64,000 nt of DNA. It comes from Parasutterella excrementihominis YIT 11859. Lineage in GTDB: Bacteria; Pseudomonadota; Gammaproteobacteria; Burkholderiales; Burkholderiaceae_F. A program made the translations under genes and the position numbers. Below, in pieces: positions 54,614-63,869 of the stretch. How positions within the stretch are numbered: position 1 is the first letter of the stretch; every line of letters begins with the position of its first letter. The notes beneath the pieces are model-generated. The model saw only the letters and a list, made by a program, of their open reading frames with translations, did not search any database and was not told the DNA's origin. The DNA lies in assembly GCF_000205025.1 (NCBI RefSeq), contig NZ_GL883756.1:44445-108444 (forward strand). The letters run 5' to 3'.

Positions 54614-55750
54614 CTAGGACCTTCGCTCCACGTACCACATGGCAATAATGGCAGCGAGCGTCATCATGACCGAGGGCAGGATCGCCGAAATAATGGACGG
54701 CACACTGTCCAACGCGCTCATAAACGCGAAGAGATTGTTCAGCGCGTAGTAGAAGATGCCGATCATAATGCCGCAGAAAATCTTAATGGCCATACCGCCC
54801 GCTCGGGCGTTCTGGTATGCAAAAGGCATCGAAAGCAGCAGCATGACTAAGATTGCCAGCGGATAGAAGGCCTTGGACCAGAACGCCGTATCAAAGCGCT
54901 TATAAGTCTGTCCGTTTTCCTTCAGATATTCGATGTAGTAATGAAGCTCCTGCAGAGACATGTCTTCGGGCTTAATCATCAGCAGGCCGAAAATGTTGCC
55001 GTCTAAGCTCTTGCCCCAGACCATCGACTTCATAACCTTCCGCTCTACCCTCGCCTGGGTCTGTTCTCTGGATTCTTTGGGAAGTGTCGGCACGGTTTCT
55101 TCAACCACGTCGTGGAGAACCCAACCTTCCTGCTCGGAATACGTACCGCTCTTAGCCGTCACAATCGACGTCAGATGATCGGGACGATCAAAGACATAGA
55201 TAACCCAGTCATAGGCAGCCTCGCCCGGACGGAGTCTTTGAACATTTACAAAACTGATTTTCTTCGGCTCGCCCGCTTCATTGCGCTGGACGTCGCGAAC
55301 CCAAATACCGGAATCAAGCTCTTTGCCGGTAAAAGCTGAGCCGCTGATATCCAGTTTGAATTCTTTTGCCAGTCGCTGAGCCGGAGGCGCAACCAGATTT
55401 CCGAGAAGATAAGCGCAGATTACAAGGACGATACCGGGCATCAAAAGCATGCCGCAGAATCGCCACGGTCCGATGCCGGAAACGCGCAGGACCGTAAACT
55501 GGCTCGTTGAGGCAAGTCGCGAGAGCGTAAAAATGGAGCCCAGCATCACGGCAATCGGCAGCACTTCATAGCAGCGCGTCGGCAGAATCAGCGCCGTCAG
55601 CAGGAACGCTTGTCCCATCGAGTAAGAAGTGCCGATATTGCCGGACTGGCCGATCAAGTCAAAAAAGGCAAACAGAGCAACCAGAGTCAGAAGAACAAAC
55701 AGGGAGCTCTTCATGATCTGGGCAAAAATCATTCGGGAGACGATTTTCAT
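54614..55750 (-). CDS. lptG: LPS export ABC transporter permease LptG
   Basis: 378 aa, with about six membrane helices around a periplasmic beta-jellyroll (about 110-265). Starts MKIVSRMIFAQIMKSSL. With LptF and the ATPase LptB it extracts LPS from the inner membrane and feeds the Lpt bridge. The ATG overlaps the lptF stop by 4 nt. Confidence 0.93.
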   Translation of the reverse strand: MKIVSRMIFAQIMKSSLFVLLTLVALFAFFDLIGQSGNIGTSYSMGQAFLLTALILPTRCYEVLPIAVMLGSIFTLSRLASTSQFTVLRVSGIGPWRFCGMLLMPGIVLVICAYLLGNLVAPPAQRLAKEFKLDISGSAFTGKELDSGIWVRDVQRNEAGEPKKISFVNVQRLRPGEAAYDWVIYVFDRPDHLTSIVTAKSGTYSEQEGWVLHDVVEETVPTLPKESREQTQARVERKVMKSMVWGKSLDGNIFGLLMIKPEDMSLQELHYYIEYLKENGQTYKRFDTAFWSKAFYPLAILVMLLLSMPFAYQNARAGGMAIKIFCGIMIGIFYYALNNLFAFMSALDSVPSIISAILPSVMMTLAAIIAMWYVERRS

Positions 55751-56901
55751 GGTGTCTCCTTCTTGCGCTTAAACTTCCCTGCTAATGCTCTGAAGGGCTT
55801 CTGCAGCCAATAAATGAAAGCATCAAAACGCCCTTGATTTATCGTCATTAGGCGATAGAACAGGAAGGTGGTCAGAACCGCGACCGGAACATTCATGTAC
55901 AAAGTCGCACCCAATATGCCGACTTTTCCTTGTGTGATCCAAGTCTGGAAAATCGACAGCGCATTCAGGTAAAGGATGAAGATCAGCACGGCTGCTGTCT
56001 GTCCGTAATACTTCATGGAGCGCGGATTGTTATAGGAAAGCGGGATAGCAAGCAGTGCCAGATTCAGCGCGACAAGAGGCCAGGATATTCGCCAAAACAG
56101 CTCGGAAGCTGCCCGATTGTCTGTTCTCTTTATCAGATCCTCGATCGGCATGGCGTTGAGCTTTTTATTCGCACCGACCTCTGACGGCGAACTATCCATT
56201 CTGATTTCGTATTCCCTAAAGTCGGAAACCGATGCTCCGAGACCCGACGGCTTTGTATCGTATTTCCGGCCGTCGTCTAGAACAATGTAACGATCTCCGT
56301 TCGGTTTGTTTTCAATATGACCGCGGTCGGAGACGAGCACGGAACGGGAGCCGTCTTTTTTGAGCTCCACCATCAGAAGCGTTTTAACCTTGCCCTTTTC
56401 CTGATCGACACCTTCTAAGAAGAAGACCTGACGGCCGCTTTTTGCCTCGATGAATCGGCCAGAAGAAAGTTTGCTGATGTCTTCTTTCTGAGCAAAACGA
56501 TCACGATAGGCCTGAACCTGAGCTCTTGACCAAGGAGAAACGGCAATCGAACAAGCGGCAACGACAAGAACAACCGGAAGCGCAAAGCGCAGAACCGGAC
56601 GAATCCAGGAAGTCAGACTCAAACCGCCGGCAGAAAACCAGACGAACATTTCGCTGTCGCGCCAATAACGGTTCAAGGTCATAAAGACCGCTAAAAATAA
56701 AGCTAGGGAGATAAGCGCAGGCAGATTAATCAGAGAAGTGTAAGCGACCACTTCCAAGATAGAACCTGTGTCGTAACGGCCGCCTGCGGTTTGGTTCAAA
56801 ATTCGTACAAGCCCGATAGTAACGACAATCGAGAAGAGCACAGTAAATGCTCCTCCCGCGGTATTAGATAACTCGGATGTGAGTGCTTTACGATAAATCA
56901 T
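55747..56901 (-). CDS. lptF: LPS export ABC transporter permease LptF
   Basis: 384 aa from the ATG at 56901 (MIYRKALTSELSNTAGG), matching the family N-terminus. Six membrane helices and a periplasmic jellyroll with the typical FLEGVDQEKGKVKTLL and PIEDLI region. Partner of LptG in the inner-membrane LPS exporter; genes overlap. Confidence 0.94.
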   Translation of the reverse strand: MIYRKALTSELSNTAGGAFTVLFSIVVTIGLVRILNQTAGGRYDTGSILEVVAYTSLINLPALISLALFLAVFMTLNRYWRDSEMFVWFSAGGLSLTSWIRPVLRFALPVVLVVAACSIAVSPWSRAQVQAYRDRFAQKEDISKLSSGRFIEAKSGRQVFFLEGVDQEKGKVKTLLMVELKKDGSRSVLVSDRGHIENKPNGDRYIVLDDGRKYDTKPSGLGASVSDFREYEIRMDSSPSEVGANKKLNAMPIEDLIKRTDNRAASELFWRISWPLVALNLALLAIPLSYNNPRSMKYYGQTAAVLIFILYLNALSIFQTWITQGKVGILGATLYMNVPVAVLTTFLFYRLMTINQGRFDAFIYWLQKPFRALAGKFKRKKETP

Positions 56902-57021
56902 TCCAGGCTTACACGACGATAACAATCTGCACAGACGCAAATTTGAAACTTTAAGTTTAGCAAGTTTGAAAAACTGTGGATTTCTCTTTTTTACGTCTGT
57001 GCCGTCGGCCGCAAAGAAAAA

Positions 57022-58050
57022 TTACAACCTGCCTTCTTCTGCTGCGTGGCAGGCAACTTCCGCAAAGGACCCGTGTGAATCAATCATTTGTCTGAGCGGC
57101 ATTTCCTTGCGGCAGCGTTCATTGGCAAGCGGACAGCGGGGATGGAACGGACAGCCTGTGGGCGGAGACAGCGGATTAGGCACTTCGCCCGAAATCGGCG
57201 TGCGTCTCCGATGCGTCTGACTCAGATCCGGAATGGCGTCCAAAAGCATCCTCGTATAAGGATGTCGAGGTTCGTTAAAGAGCGTTCGCTTATCTGCTAG
57301 CTCAACCAGGCGCCCCAAATACATCACGCCGACGCGATCGCTGATGTGGTGCACAACCGAAAGATTGTGAGAAATAAACAAATAAGTTAAGCCTACCTCT
57401 CTCTGCAGGTTCTGCATCAAATTCAGCACCTGGGCCTGAACGGAGACATCCAGTGCACTGGTCGGCTCGTCGCAGACGAGAAACTCCGGATGAATGGCGA
57501 TTGCTCGCGCGATAGAGATTCTCTGTCTCTGACCGCCGGAAAACTGGTGCGGATATTTGTCCTTGTCTTCTTTTGAAAGATTGACAAGATGAAGAACGGA
57601 ATTCACGCGGTTTTCGATTTCTTTCGGATCTTTAATAACCTTTTGCGCGATGATGGGCTCCGCGACGATCCGTCCGACTTTCCAGCGAGGATTGAGACTC
57701 GCATAAGGGTCCTGGAAAATCATCTGAATTTTCCCGCGCACGAGTTTCTCATCTTTTCCTCGAGACGCGTACAAGTCTTTCCCATCGACTTCTACCGTAC
57801 CTGCTGTCGGTTTGTCCAACCCTACCAGCATTCGTGCGGTGGTCGATTTTCCGCAGCCGGACTCCCCTACCAGGGCTAATGTCTCGCCTCGGCGAATTTC
57901 AAAGGAAACTCCGTCCACTGCCTTAAGCAGCGCCCGAGGTTTTCTTTCAACCACTCGTGTGAGCAAGGAAGGCGATACATCAAAGTATTTCTTGAGATCC
58001 TGCACCTTGACCAGTACGGACTGAGTGCACTTTACATTATCGTTTCTCAT
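57022..58050 (-). CDS. Oligopeptide/dipeptide ABC transporter ATP-binding protein, DppF type
   Basis: 342 aa. Walker A GESGCGKST (about residues 58-66), signature FSGGQRQRISIARA and Walker B LVCDEPTSALDVS are all present, with the C-terminal oligo_HPY extension (GEVPNPLSPPTGCPFHPRCPLA) of peptide transporters. It energises the importer encoded upstream. The start overlaps the DppD-type stop by 4 nt; last gene of the operon. Confidence 0.93.
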   Translation of the reverse strand: MRNDNVKCTQSVLVKVQDLKKYFDVSPSLLTRVVERKPRALLKAVDGVSFEIRRGETLALVGESGCGKSTTARMLVGLDKPTAGTVEVDGKDLYASRGKDEKLVRGKIQMIFQDPYASLNPRWKVGRIVAEPIIAQKVIKDPKEIENRVNSVLHLVNLSKEDKDKYPHQFSGGQRQRISIARAIAIHPEFLVCDEPTSALDVSVQAQVLNLMQNLQREVGLTYLFISHNLSVVHHISDRVGVMYLGRLVELADKRTLFNEPRHPYTRMLLDAIPDLSQTHRRRTPISGEVPNPLSPPTGCPFHPRCPLANERCRKEMPLRQMIDSHGSFAEVACHAAEEGRL

Positions 58051-59081
58051 CTTGGCATATCCTCAGGCGCTCTGATGGTGAAGGGTTCCTGCGGGAACTG
58101 CATGCGTTTATTCTGACGACCTGCCTTCCAGCAGGCCACTAACTTATTGCCGCATGGCTGAAGGCCGGGGCGCTCACGAATGCAGCGTTCCTCTGCCAGC
58201 GGACAGCGGGGATGAAACGCACATCCCGACGGAACTTCGGTCAAATGCGGCATGGCGCCCGGGATCTGGGAGAGCCGATCCTGTTCGTCTCCGATTTTCG
58301 GTATCGAACCCATTAAACCGATCGTGTATGGATGCTCTGCGTCGTGAATCATTTCTTCCACAGGACCGATCTCAGCGAGCCGTCCCGCATACATCACGGC
58401 AACGCGATCCGCCGTCTCTGCGATGACACCCATATCGTGGGTCACCAAAATAACCGCTGTTCCGTTTTCTTCGCAAAGCTTCTTAAGAAGCTCGATGATC
58501 TGGGCCTGCACCGAAACATCCAGCGCCGTCGTGGGTTCGTCGGCAATGATCAGCTTAGGATCTGCGCTAAGCGCTAAAGCGATGACCACACGCTGACGCA
58601 TGCCTCCCGAGAACTGATGAGGATAGTTGTCCATTCGTTTGTCCGCAGCCGGCACGCCGGTCGCCTCCAACAGACGAATGGCCCTTTCCCTCGCCTCTTT
58701 CTCACTCAGATTGGAGTGAATACGGATTGTTTCGATTAATTGATCACCGATCGTAAAAAGTGGATTCAGACTGGTTAACGGATCCTGGAAAATCGCGCCG
58801 ATACTTTTGCCGCGGATCTTTTCCATTTCATCATCGGACAGGTTGTCGATGCGCTTTCCTTCCAGAAGGATCTCTCCGTGAGTGATATGTGCCGGTTTTC
58901 CGAGCAGACCGATGATGGAGTTACCGACCATGGACTTGCCGGCCCCGGACTCCCCGACAACACCTAATATCTCTCCGGTCTTCAAACTAAAAGAGACATC
59001 TTCTAAAGCAATCAGAGTTCCCTTTCTTGTCGGAATTTCTACTTTGAGGTTCCGAACCTCTAAAAGCGGCTGATGATTCAT
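58047..59081 (-). CDS. Oligopeptide/dipeptide ABC transporter ATP-binding protein, DppD type
   Basis: 344 aa. Walker A GESGAGKSM (about residues 39-47), signature FSGGMRQRVVIALA, Walker B LIIADEPTTALDVS, and the C-terminal CAFHPRCPLAEERC oligo_HPY domain with Cys residues that may bind an Fe-S cluster or zinc. Partner of the DppF-type ATPase. It lies 5 nt after the DppC-type gene. Confidence 0.93.
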   Translation of the reverse strand: MNHQPLLEVRNLKVEIPTRKGTLIALEDVSFSLKTGEILGVVGESGAGKSMVGNSIIGLLGKPAHITHGEILLEGKRIDNLSDDEMEKIRGKSIGAIFQDPLTSLNPLFTIGDQLIETIRIHSNLSEKEARERAIRLLEATGVPAADKRMDNYPHQFSGGMRQRVVIALALSADPKLIIADEPTTALDVSVQAQIIELLKKLCEENGTAVILVTHDMGVIAETADRVAVMYAGRLAEIGPVEEMIHDAEHPYTIGLMGSIPKIGDEQDRLSQIPGAMPHLTEVPSGCAFHPRCPLAEERCIRERPGLQPCGNKLVACWKAGRQNKRMQFPQEPFTIRAPEDMPR

Positions 59082-59086
59082 AAGAG

Positions 59087-60022
59087 TTACTGAAGTTTCG
59101 GGTTAAGAGCGTCGCGCAGCCAGTCCCCCAGCATATTGACGGACAGCACAAAGAGAATAAGTGCAACGCCGGGGAAAATCGTGATCCACCATTCGCCCGA
59201 GAATAAAAACTCATTGCCGATGCGAATCAAGGTACCAAGAGACGGCGTCGTCGGAGGAACTCCGACACCCAGAAACGACAAGGTTGCTTCCGTAATAATC
59301 GCCAATGCTACCTGAACCGTGGCAAGCACCAAGACCGGACCTAAGACGTTGGGAAGGATGTGCGTAAACATGATTCGTGTGGGGCTCACGCCGAAAAGCT
59401 TAGCCGCCTGAACATAATCACGTTTCTTCTCACTTAACGTCGCACCTCGGACCGTGCGGGCATAGCGCACCCAGCCGGAAAGAGAAATCGCAAAAATAAG
59501 CACGCCGTATGCGGCCTGATCATGCATATTCTCGGGAAGAATCACTCGGATAATTCCGTCGATCAGCAGTGCCAGAAGAATCGCCGGGAAGCTCAGCATC
59601 ACGTCGCAGAAACGCATGATGACCGCATCCGTGATTCCGCCTGCATAGCCGGAAATCAAACCGAGAGAGACACCTAGGGCGACAGAAATGAATACGGAAG
59701 ACAAGCCGATCTCTAACGAGACCCGAAGGCCGTACAGAATAGCTGAAAGCAGATCTCTTCCCTGATCATCGGTTCCCAGCAGGAACTGCCACTTGCCTCC
59801 CTCCATCCAGGCCGGAGGCAAAAAGGCGTCCGACAGATCAAATGCCGTCAGATCAAACGGATCATAGGGCGCAATCCAGCTTGCAAAGAAAGCAGAGAGC
59901 AGAAGTCCGGCACAAATTACAAAGCTGATAATCGCAGCCGGAGAATGCAGAAACTTCCACATTAGGTCGCTTTCCAGAAAGCGCCTGAACGCAGACGGCC
60001 GTCCGCTGTTTTTACTCAGCAC
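59087..60022 (-). CDS. Oligopeptide/dipeptide ABC transporter permease, DppC type
   Basis: 311 aa from a GTG at 60022, which has a strong GGAGG inside the end of the upstream amidohydrolase gene; the genes overlap by 11 nt. About six membrane helices, LGTDDQGRDLLSAILYGLR (DppC signature) and the EAA-like loop RGATLSEKKRDYVQAAKLFG. Confidence 0.93.
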   Translation of the reverse strand: MLSKNSGRPSAFRRFLESDLMWKFLHSPAAIISFVICAGLLLSAFFASWIAPYDPFDLTAFDLSDAFLPPAWMEGGKWQFLLGTDDQGRDLLSAILYGLRVSLEIGLSSVFISVALGVSLGLISGYAGGITDAVIMRFCDVMLSFPAILLALLIDGIIRVILPENMHDQAAYGVLIFAISLSGWVRYARTVRGATLSEKKRDYVQAAKLFGVSPTRIMFTHILPNVLGPVLVLATVQVALAIITEATLSFLGVGVPPTTPSLGTLIRIGNEFLFSGEWWITIFPGVALILFVLSVNMLGDWLRDALNPKLQ

Positions 60023-61229
60023 TATTGCCTCCGCCGTTTAATTTTTGAAGTCGTTTTTCGGCCGTTGCCGCCAGCACGCTTGCAGCCAGCGGCAGGATCT
60101 CATCATTGAAATCAAAGTACGGATTGTGTGCCGACGCGCCGCCCTGACCGATGCGAATATAGGCGCCAGGGACTTTTTCCAACATAAAGGCAAAATCCTC
60201 TCCGCCCGCCATTCTCGGATAGTTGCGGTCAACGTTTTCTTCACCGACAAAACCGGCAGCTACATCAGCCATGAAGGCTGCCTGCTCAGGCGTGTTGATG
60301 CAGGGCGGATAAAAACGTCCGTAATCGGTTTCGGCTGTGCAGCCTAGGCCCACAGCAATAGAGGCACTAATCTCACCGATTCTTTTCTCTACTAAATCCC
60401 TGACTTCGGGAGAGAAGGTTCGAGCAGTGCCGACGATTTGACAAGAGTCCGGGCACACGCTCTGCGCACGCGGATCGCCTGCTTGAAGAGAACAGCACGA
60501 AACTACCGCTGTCTCCAAGGGATCCACTTCTCTAGACACAATTGTTTGGAGTGCCAAGATAATGTGTGCTGCTGCAATCACAGGATCGTGGTTCAAGTTC
60601 GGTCGAGAAGCATGGCCGCCCTTGCCCTTTACGACGATCGTAAATGCGTCGGCAGCCGCCTGCATTGCTCCGTAGTTCAACGCAATTCGTCCCGGTTCAA
60701 TCGCGGATGAATTATGGAAGGCATAAATTTCCTGCATCGGAAAGCGTTCGAAAAGTCCGTCTTCCATCATGTGCTTAGCGCCGGACCAGCCCTCTTCACC
60801 CGGTTGGAAAACCAAAACCACTTTACCTCCGAAATTTCTCTCAGAAGCAAGTTTCTTGGCGGCGCCCAAAAGTGCTGCCGCATGACCGTCGTGACCGCAG
60901 GCATGCATTGCGCCTTCGACTTGAGAAACGTGGTCATGGTTGGACAATTCTTTTAAAGGCAGCGCGTCGATATCCGCCCTCAGGCCGACTGAAGCTTCTC
61001 CCGGAAGTTTTCCGTAAATGACACCCACGACACCGTCTCCACCGACGCCTTCGTGAACTTCATCAACGCCGTAATCCTTTAGTAAGTCAGCAATGATGCG
61101 TGAGGTTCTCGGTGTCACCAAGCCGATTTCAGGATGGACGTGAAAATCCTGACGAATTCGGCGCAGTTCTTCTTTGGTTTCTCCGAGGAAAAAGGGATCT
61201 GAATATTTATCCAAATTAACGCTGTTCAT
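60012..61229 (-). CDS. M20 family amidohydrolase (peptidase M20D, aminoacylase-like)
   Basis: 405 aa. Metal-site motifs: GLRADIDALPL (about residues 83-93), HACGHDGHAAALLGAAKKL (about 109-127), QPGEEGWSGAKHM and AGGEDFAFML. M20D members (hippurate, IAA-amino-acid and N-acyl-amino-acid hydrolases) cleave amide bonds. No signal peptide, so it acts in the cytoplasm. It is set between the two permease genes, 5 nt after DppB type and overlapping DppC type, which ties its substrate to what the importer brings in. Confidence 0.92.
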   Translation of the reverse strand: MNSVNLDKYSDPFFLGETKEELRRIRQDFHVHPEIGLVTPRTSRIIADLLKDYGVDEVHEGVGGDGVVGVIYGKLPGEASVGLRADIDALPLKELSNHDHVSQVEGAMHACGHDGHAAALLGAAKKLASERNFGGKVVLVFQPGEEGWSGAKHMMEDGLFERFPMQEIYAFHNSSAIEPGRIALNYGAMQAAADAFTIVVKGKGGHASRPNLNHDPVIAAAHIILALQTIVSREVDPLETAVVSCCSLQAGDPRAQSVCPDSCQIVGTARTFSPEVRDLVEKRIGEISASIAVGLGCTAETDYGRFYPPCINTPEQAAFMADVAAGFVGEENVDRNYPRMAGGEDFAFMLEKVPGAYIRIGQGGASAHNPYFDFNDEILPLAASVLAATAEKRLQKLNGGGNSAE

Positions 61230-61234
61230 TTTTT

Positions 61235-62215
61235 CTATTCCTTGTTTGCTGCGTCTGATTTCAGCCTCGGATCTACTGCCAAGTAGAGCAAATCAACAAT
61301 GAGGTTAATGACGACAAAAATAAGAGAGATTAGACAGAGGTAGGCTGCCATGACCGGGATGTCTGCAAACTGAACCGCCTGTATAAACAGCAGGCCCATG
61401 CCCGGCCACTGGAAAACGGTTTCGGTCACGATCGAAAAGGCGATAATGCCGCCGATCTGGAGTCCTGTGATCGTAATCACCGGCAGCAGCGTATTTTTCA
61501 ACGCATGTCTAAAAAAGATTTTTCGTTTTGGAACTCCTCTGGCACGCGCAAAGCGAATGTAGTCCGTGCGCATGACCTCAAGCATTTCACTGCGTACCAA
61601 GCGCATCACCAGAGCAATTTGAAAGATCGCCAAAGTCACCGCGGGGAGGATGATATGTTTCAGACCATCTCCGGTGAGCAGGCCGGTTGTCCACCAGCCA
61701 AATGCAACCGTCTCTCCTCTTCCGTAGGACGGAAGCCATCCCAGCCAAACCGAAAACACGAGGATCAGCAAAATACCGATAAAAAATGTCGGAAGAGAAA
61801 TTCCAACGAGCGATAAACCCATCAGCCAGCTTGCCCAAATCGAATTTCTCTTCAGAGCCACAAAGACTCCCAACGGAATTCCGATGAGCGTAGCTACCAT
61901 TGCAGAGAAAAATGCAAGCTCGAGCGTCGCCGGCATTTTTTCTTTAAACAAGTCAACCACGGGCGCACCTTGGCGCAGTGACATGCCAAAGTCACCGTGG
62001 AGAGTATTTGCGATAAACGCTCCGAACTGTTTCCAGATCGGCTGATCAAGCCCTAGCTCATGCGTCAGCGCAAGACGGTCAGCCTCGGTGGCTTCCTGAC
62101 CCAGCATTTGGGTCACGGGATCGCCTACAAATTGGAACAACAGAAAAGCAATCAAGGTCACGATAAGCATGACCAATATTGCCTGGAGCAGACGTTTTAT
62201 AACAAACGAGAACAT
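61235..62215 (-). CDS. Oligopeptide/dipeptide ABC transporter permease, DppB type
   Basis: 326 aa from the ATG at 62215 (MFSFVIKRLLQ), the family-like start; an in-frame frame to 62257 is upstream. Six membrane helices, GDFGMSLRQGAPV, and the EAA-like loop MRTDYIRFARARGVPKRKI. The first permease gene of the importer, 61 nt after the binding-protein gene. Confidence 0.93.
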   Translation of the reverse strand: MFSFVIKRLLQAILVMLIVTLIAFLLFQFVGDPVTQMLGQEATEADRLALTHELGLDQPIWKQFGAFIANTLHGDFGMSLRQGAPVVDLFKEKMPATLELAFFSAMVATLIGIPLGVFVALKRNSIWASWLMGLSLVGISLPTFFIGILLILVFSVWLGWLPSYGRGETVAFGWWTTGLLTGDGLKHIILPAVTLAIFQIALVMRLVRSEMLEVMRTDYIRFARARGVPKRKIFFRHALKNTLLPVITITGLQIGGIIAFSIVTETVFQWPGMGLLFIQAVQFADIPVMAAYLCLISLIFVVINLIVDLLYLAVDPRLKSDAANKE

Positions 62216-62242
62216 CTGTCGGCATCCTTTCGGGAGTCGATA

Positions 62243-62265
62243 GGCCGGAAAAGTCATTCCCGGCC
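62243..62265 (-). other. Intercistronic hairpin between binding-protein and permease genes
   Basis: GGCCGG (62243-62248) and CCGGCC (62260-62265) form a GC-only stem with an 11-nt loop and no T tail. Such hairpins behind binding-protein genes often protect the upstream mRNA, giving more binding protein than permease. Confidence 0.6.
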
Positions 62266-62276
62266 AAAAAAGAGAA

Positions 62277-63869
62277 TTACTTCACCACGACTTTATCAAG
62301 CTCCAAGCGGTCGTCAGCACGCAGAGGAGCATCTATATTTTTCTTCAAAGCCCAGTTGATAACTTGTGTGTGAAGCGGAAGAACATAGATATTCTTATTG
62401 ACGCGAAGAAGAGCTTGTTCGATCAACTCATTACGCTTATCAAAGTTTTCTTCTTCTTTGATTTTTTCAATTAAAGCGTCAAGCTCCGGATCCGAAACTC
62501 GTCCGATGTTGGACAGGCCGTTGCCTTTTTTAACATCGACAGTTTCCACTAAAGACTGCAGCGGGAACAGAGCGTCCTGAGTGGAGGCACCCCAACCGAC
62601 CATGCCGACGGAAGAGTCATAACGCAGAACTTTCGGAAAATAGTTCGCACGGGGAATCGCATTAACCTTTACCTTCACGCCGATCTTTGCCCACATGCCG
62701 GCCAGCGCTTTACCGATGGCCTCGTCGTTGATATAGCGGTTATTCGGGCAATCGAGCGTAAATTCAAAACCGTTGGGATAACCGGCCTCTGCCAGAAGCT
62801 TTTTAGCCGCCTGCGGATCGTAAGGAAGACGGTCGGCCGCTTTGGCGCTCCAGCCGTTTGTCTCGGAGGAAACAATCGTTCCGTTCGGGATCGAGAAACC
62901 TCTCATCACGGCGCGCTGAAGTGTTTTGATATCAATAGCCTGATAGAGGGCCTGACGAACGCGGATATCCTTGAACGGGTTCTTGTCGGTTTTCTTACCG
63001 TCGACAAAAACGTAAGGAGATTCGTCACGCATTTGGTCCAGAGAAATCATGAGCACGCGGAGCTCGGGTCCGGACTGAAGTTTGACCTTCGAATTGTTTT
63101 TCAGGCGCTGGATATCTTGAGTTGCGGGATCAGGGACAAAGTCCACCTCTCCGGACAATAAAGCTGCCATACGGGTCGCCGCAGATTTAATCGGAGTGTA
63201 GATGCCTTCTGTGACATTTCCGACTTTGTTGGCTTTATTCCACCAATCAGGATTTTCAACAAAAACTGTTTTGATATCAACTTCACGAGACTGAAGTTTG
63301 AAAGGACCGGTGCCGTTCGCATGTTTTGCTGCATAGGCTTCTTCTTTGGCAACAAAATTCTGCGGTGCAGTTGCTCCGTGCTTTTCAGCCCAGGCTTTAT
63401 TCAAAATTCTGAGATAGGCAAGCTGATTGAGAAGGACAGGAGAATGATTAATCGTTTTGATCAGAACATCGCCGTTCGGAAGCGCTTCGGCGCCCAAAAT
63501 GCCGGCCGTAAATGTTTTGAACTGAGAAATCGGATGGAGGGCTCGATTGATCGAGAAAGCCACGTCTTCGGCTGTCAGAGTCTCTCCTTCATGAAATTTC
63601 ACGCCTTTGCGCAGCTTGAAAACGAAACCTTCGGGGACTGAGGTCCAGCTTTCCGCAAGAGACGGCGTCACTTTACCTTTGTTGAGATTAACTAATGCTT
63701 CGTAAACGTAAGAATTGGCGGTATTGTTGAATGCTTCATTCTGAGCGTGGGGATCAAAAGTTAATATGTCCCCTTGGCTGGCCCATTTGAAAGTAGCGGC
63801 GTAAGCACCGGAAGAAATGCCGATCCCCATTGCGGCACAAGTCATTGCAATTGCTACGAGTCGTCTCAT
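62277..63869 (-). CDS. Peptide/nickel-type ABC transporter substrate-binding protein (SBP family 5)
   Basis: 530 aa from the ATG at 63869 with AGGAG upstream; the longer in-frame reading is non-coding. Signal peptide cut after AYA (about residue 24). WASQGDILTFDPHAQNEAF, LAESWTSVPEGFVFKLRKGVKFHEG and the ALYQAIDIKTL segment are typical of DppA/OppA-like proteins. It captures the ligand in the periplasm for the Dpp-type importer. First gene of the six-gene operon. Confidence 0.94.
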   Translation of the reverse strand: MRRLVAIAMTCAAMGIGISSGAYAATFKWASQGDILTFDPHAQNEAFNNTANSYVYEALVNLNKGKVTPSLAESWTSVPEGFVFKLRKGVKFHEGETLTAEDVAFSINRALHPISQFKTFTAGILGAEALPNGDVLIKTINHSPVLLNQLAYLRILNKAWAEKHGATAPQNFVAKEEAYAAKHANGTGPFKLQSREVDIKTVFVENPDWWNKANKVGNVTEGIYTPIKSAATRMAALLSGEVDFVPDPATQDIQRLKNNSKVKLQSGPELRVLMISLDQMRDESPYVFVDGKKTDKNPFKDIRVRQALYQAIDIKTLQRAVMRGFSIPNGTIVSSETNGWSAKAADRLPYDPQAAKKLLAEAGYPNGFEFTLDCPNNRYINDEAIGKALAGMWAKIGVKVKVNAIPRANYFPKVLRYDSSVGMVGWGASTQDALFPLQSLVETVDVKKGNGLSNIGRVSDPELDALIEKIKEEENFDKRNELIEQALLRVNKNIYVLPLHTQVINWALKKNIDAPLRADDRLELDKVVVK

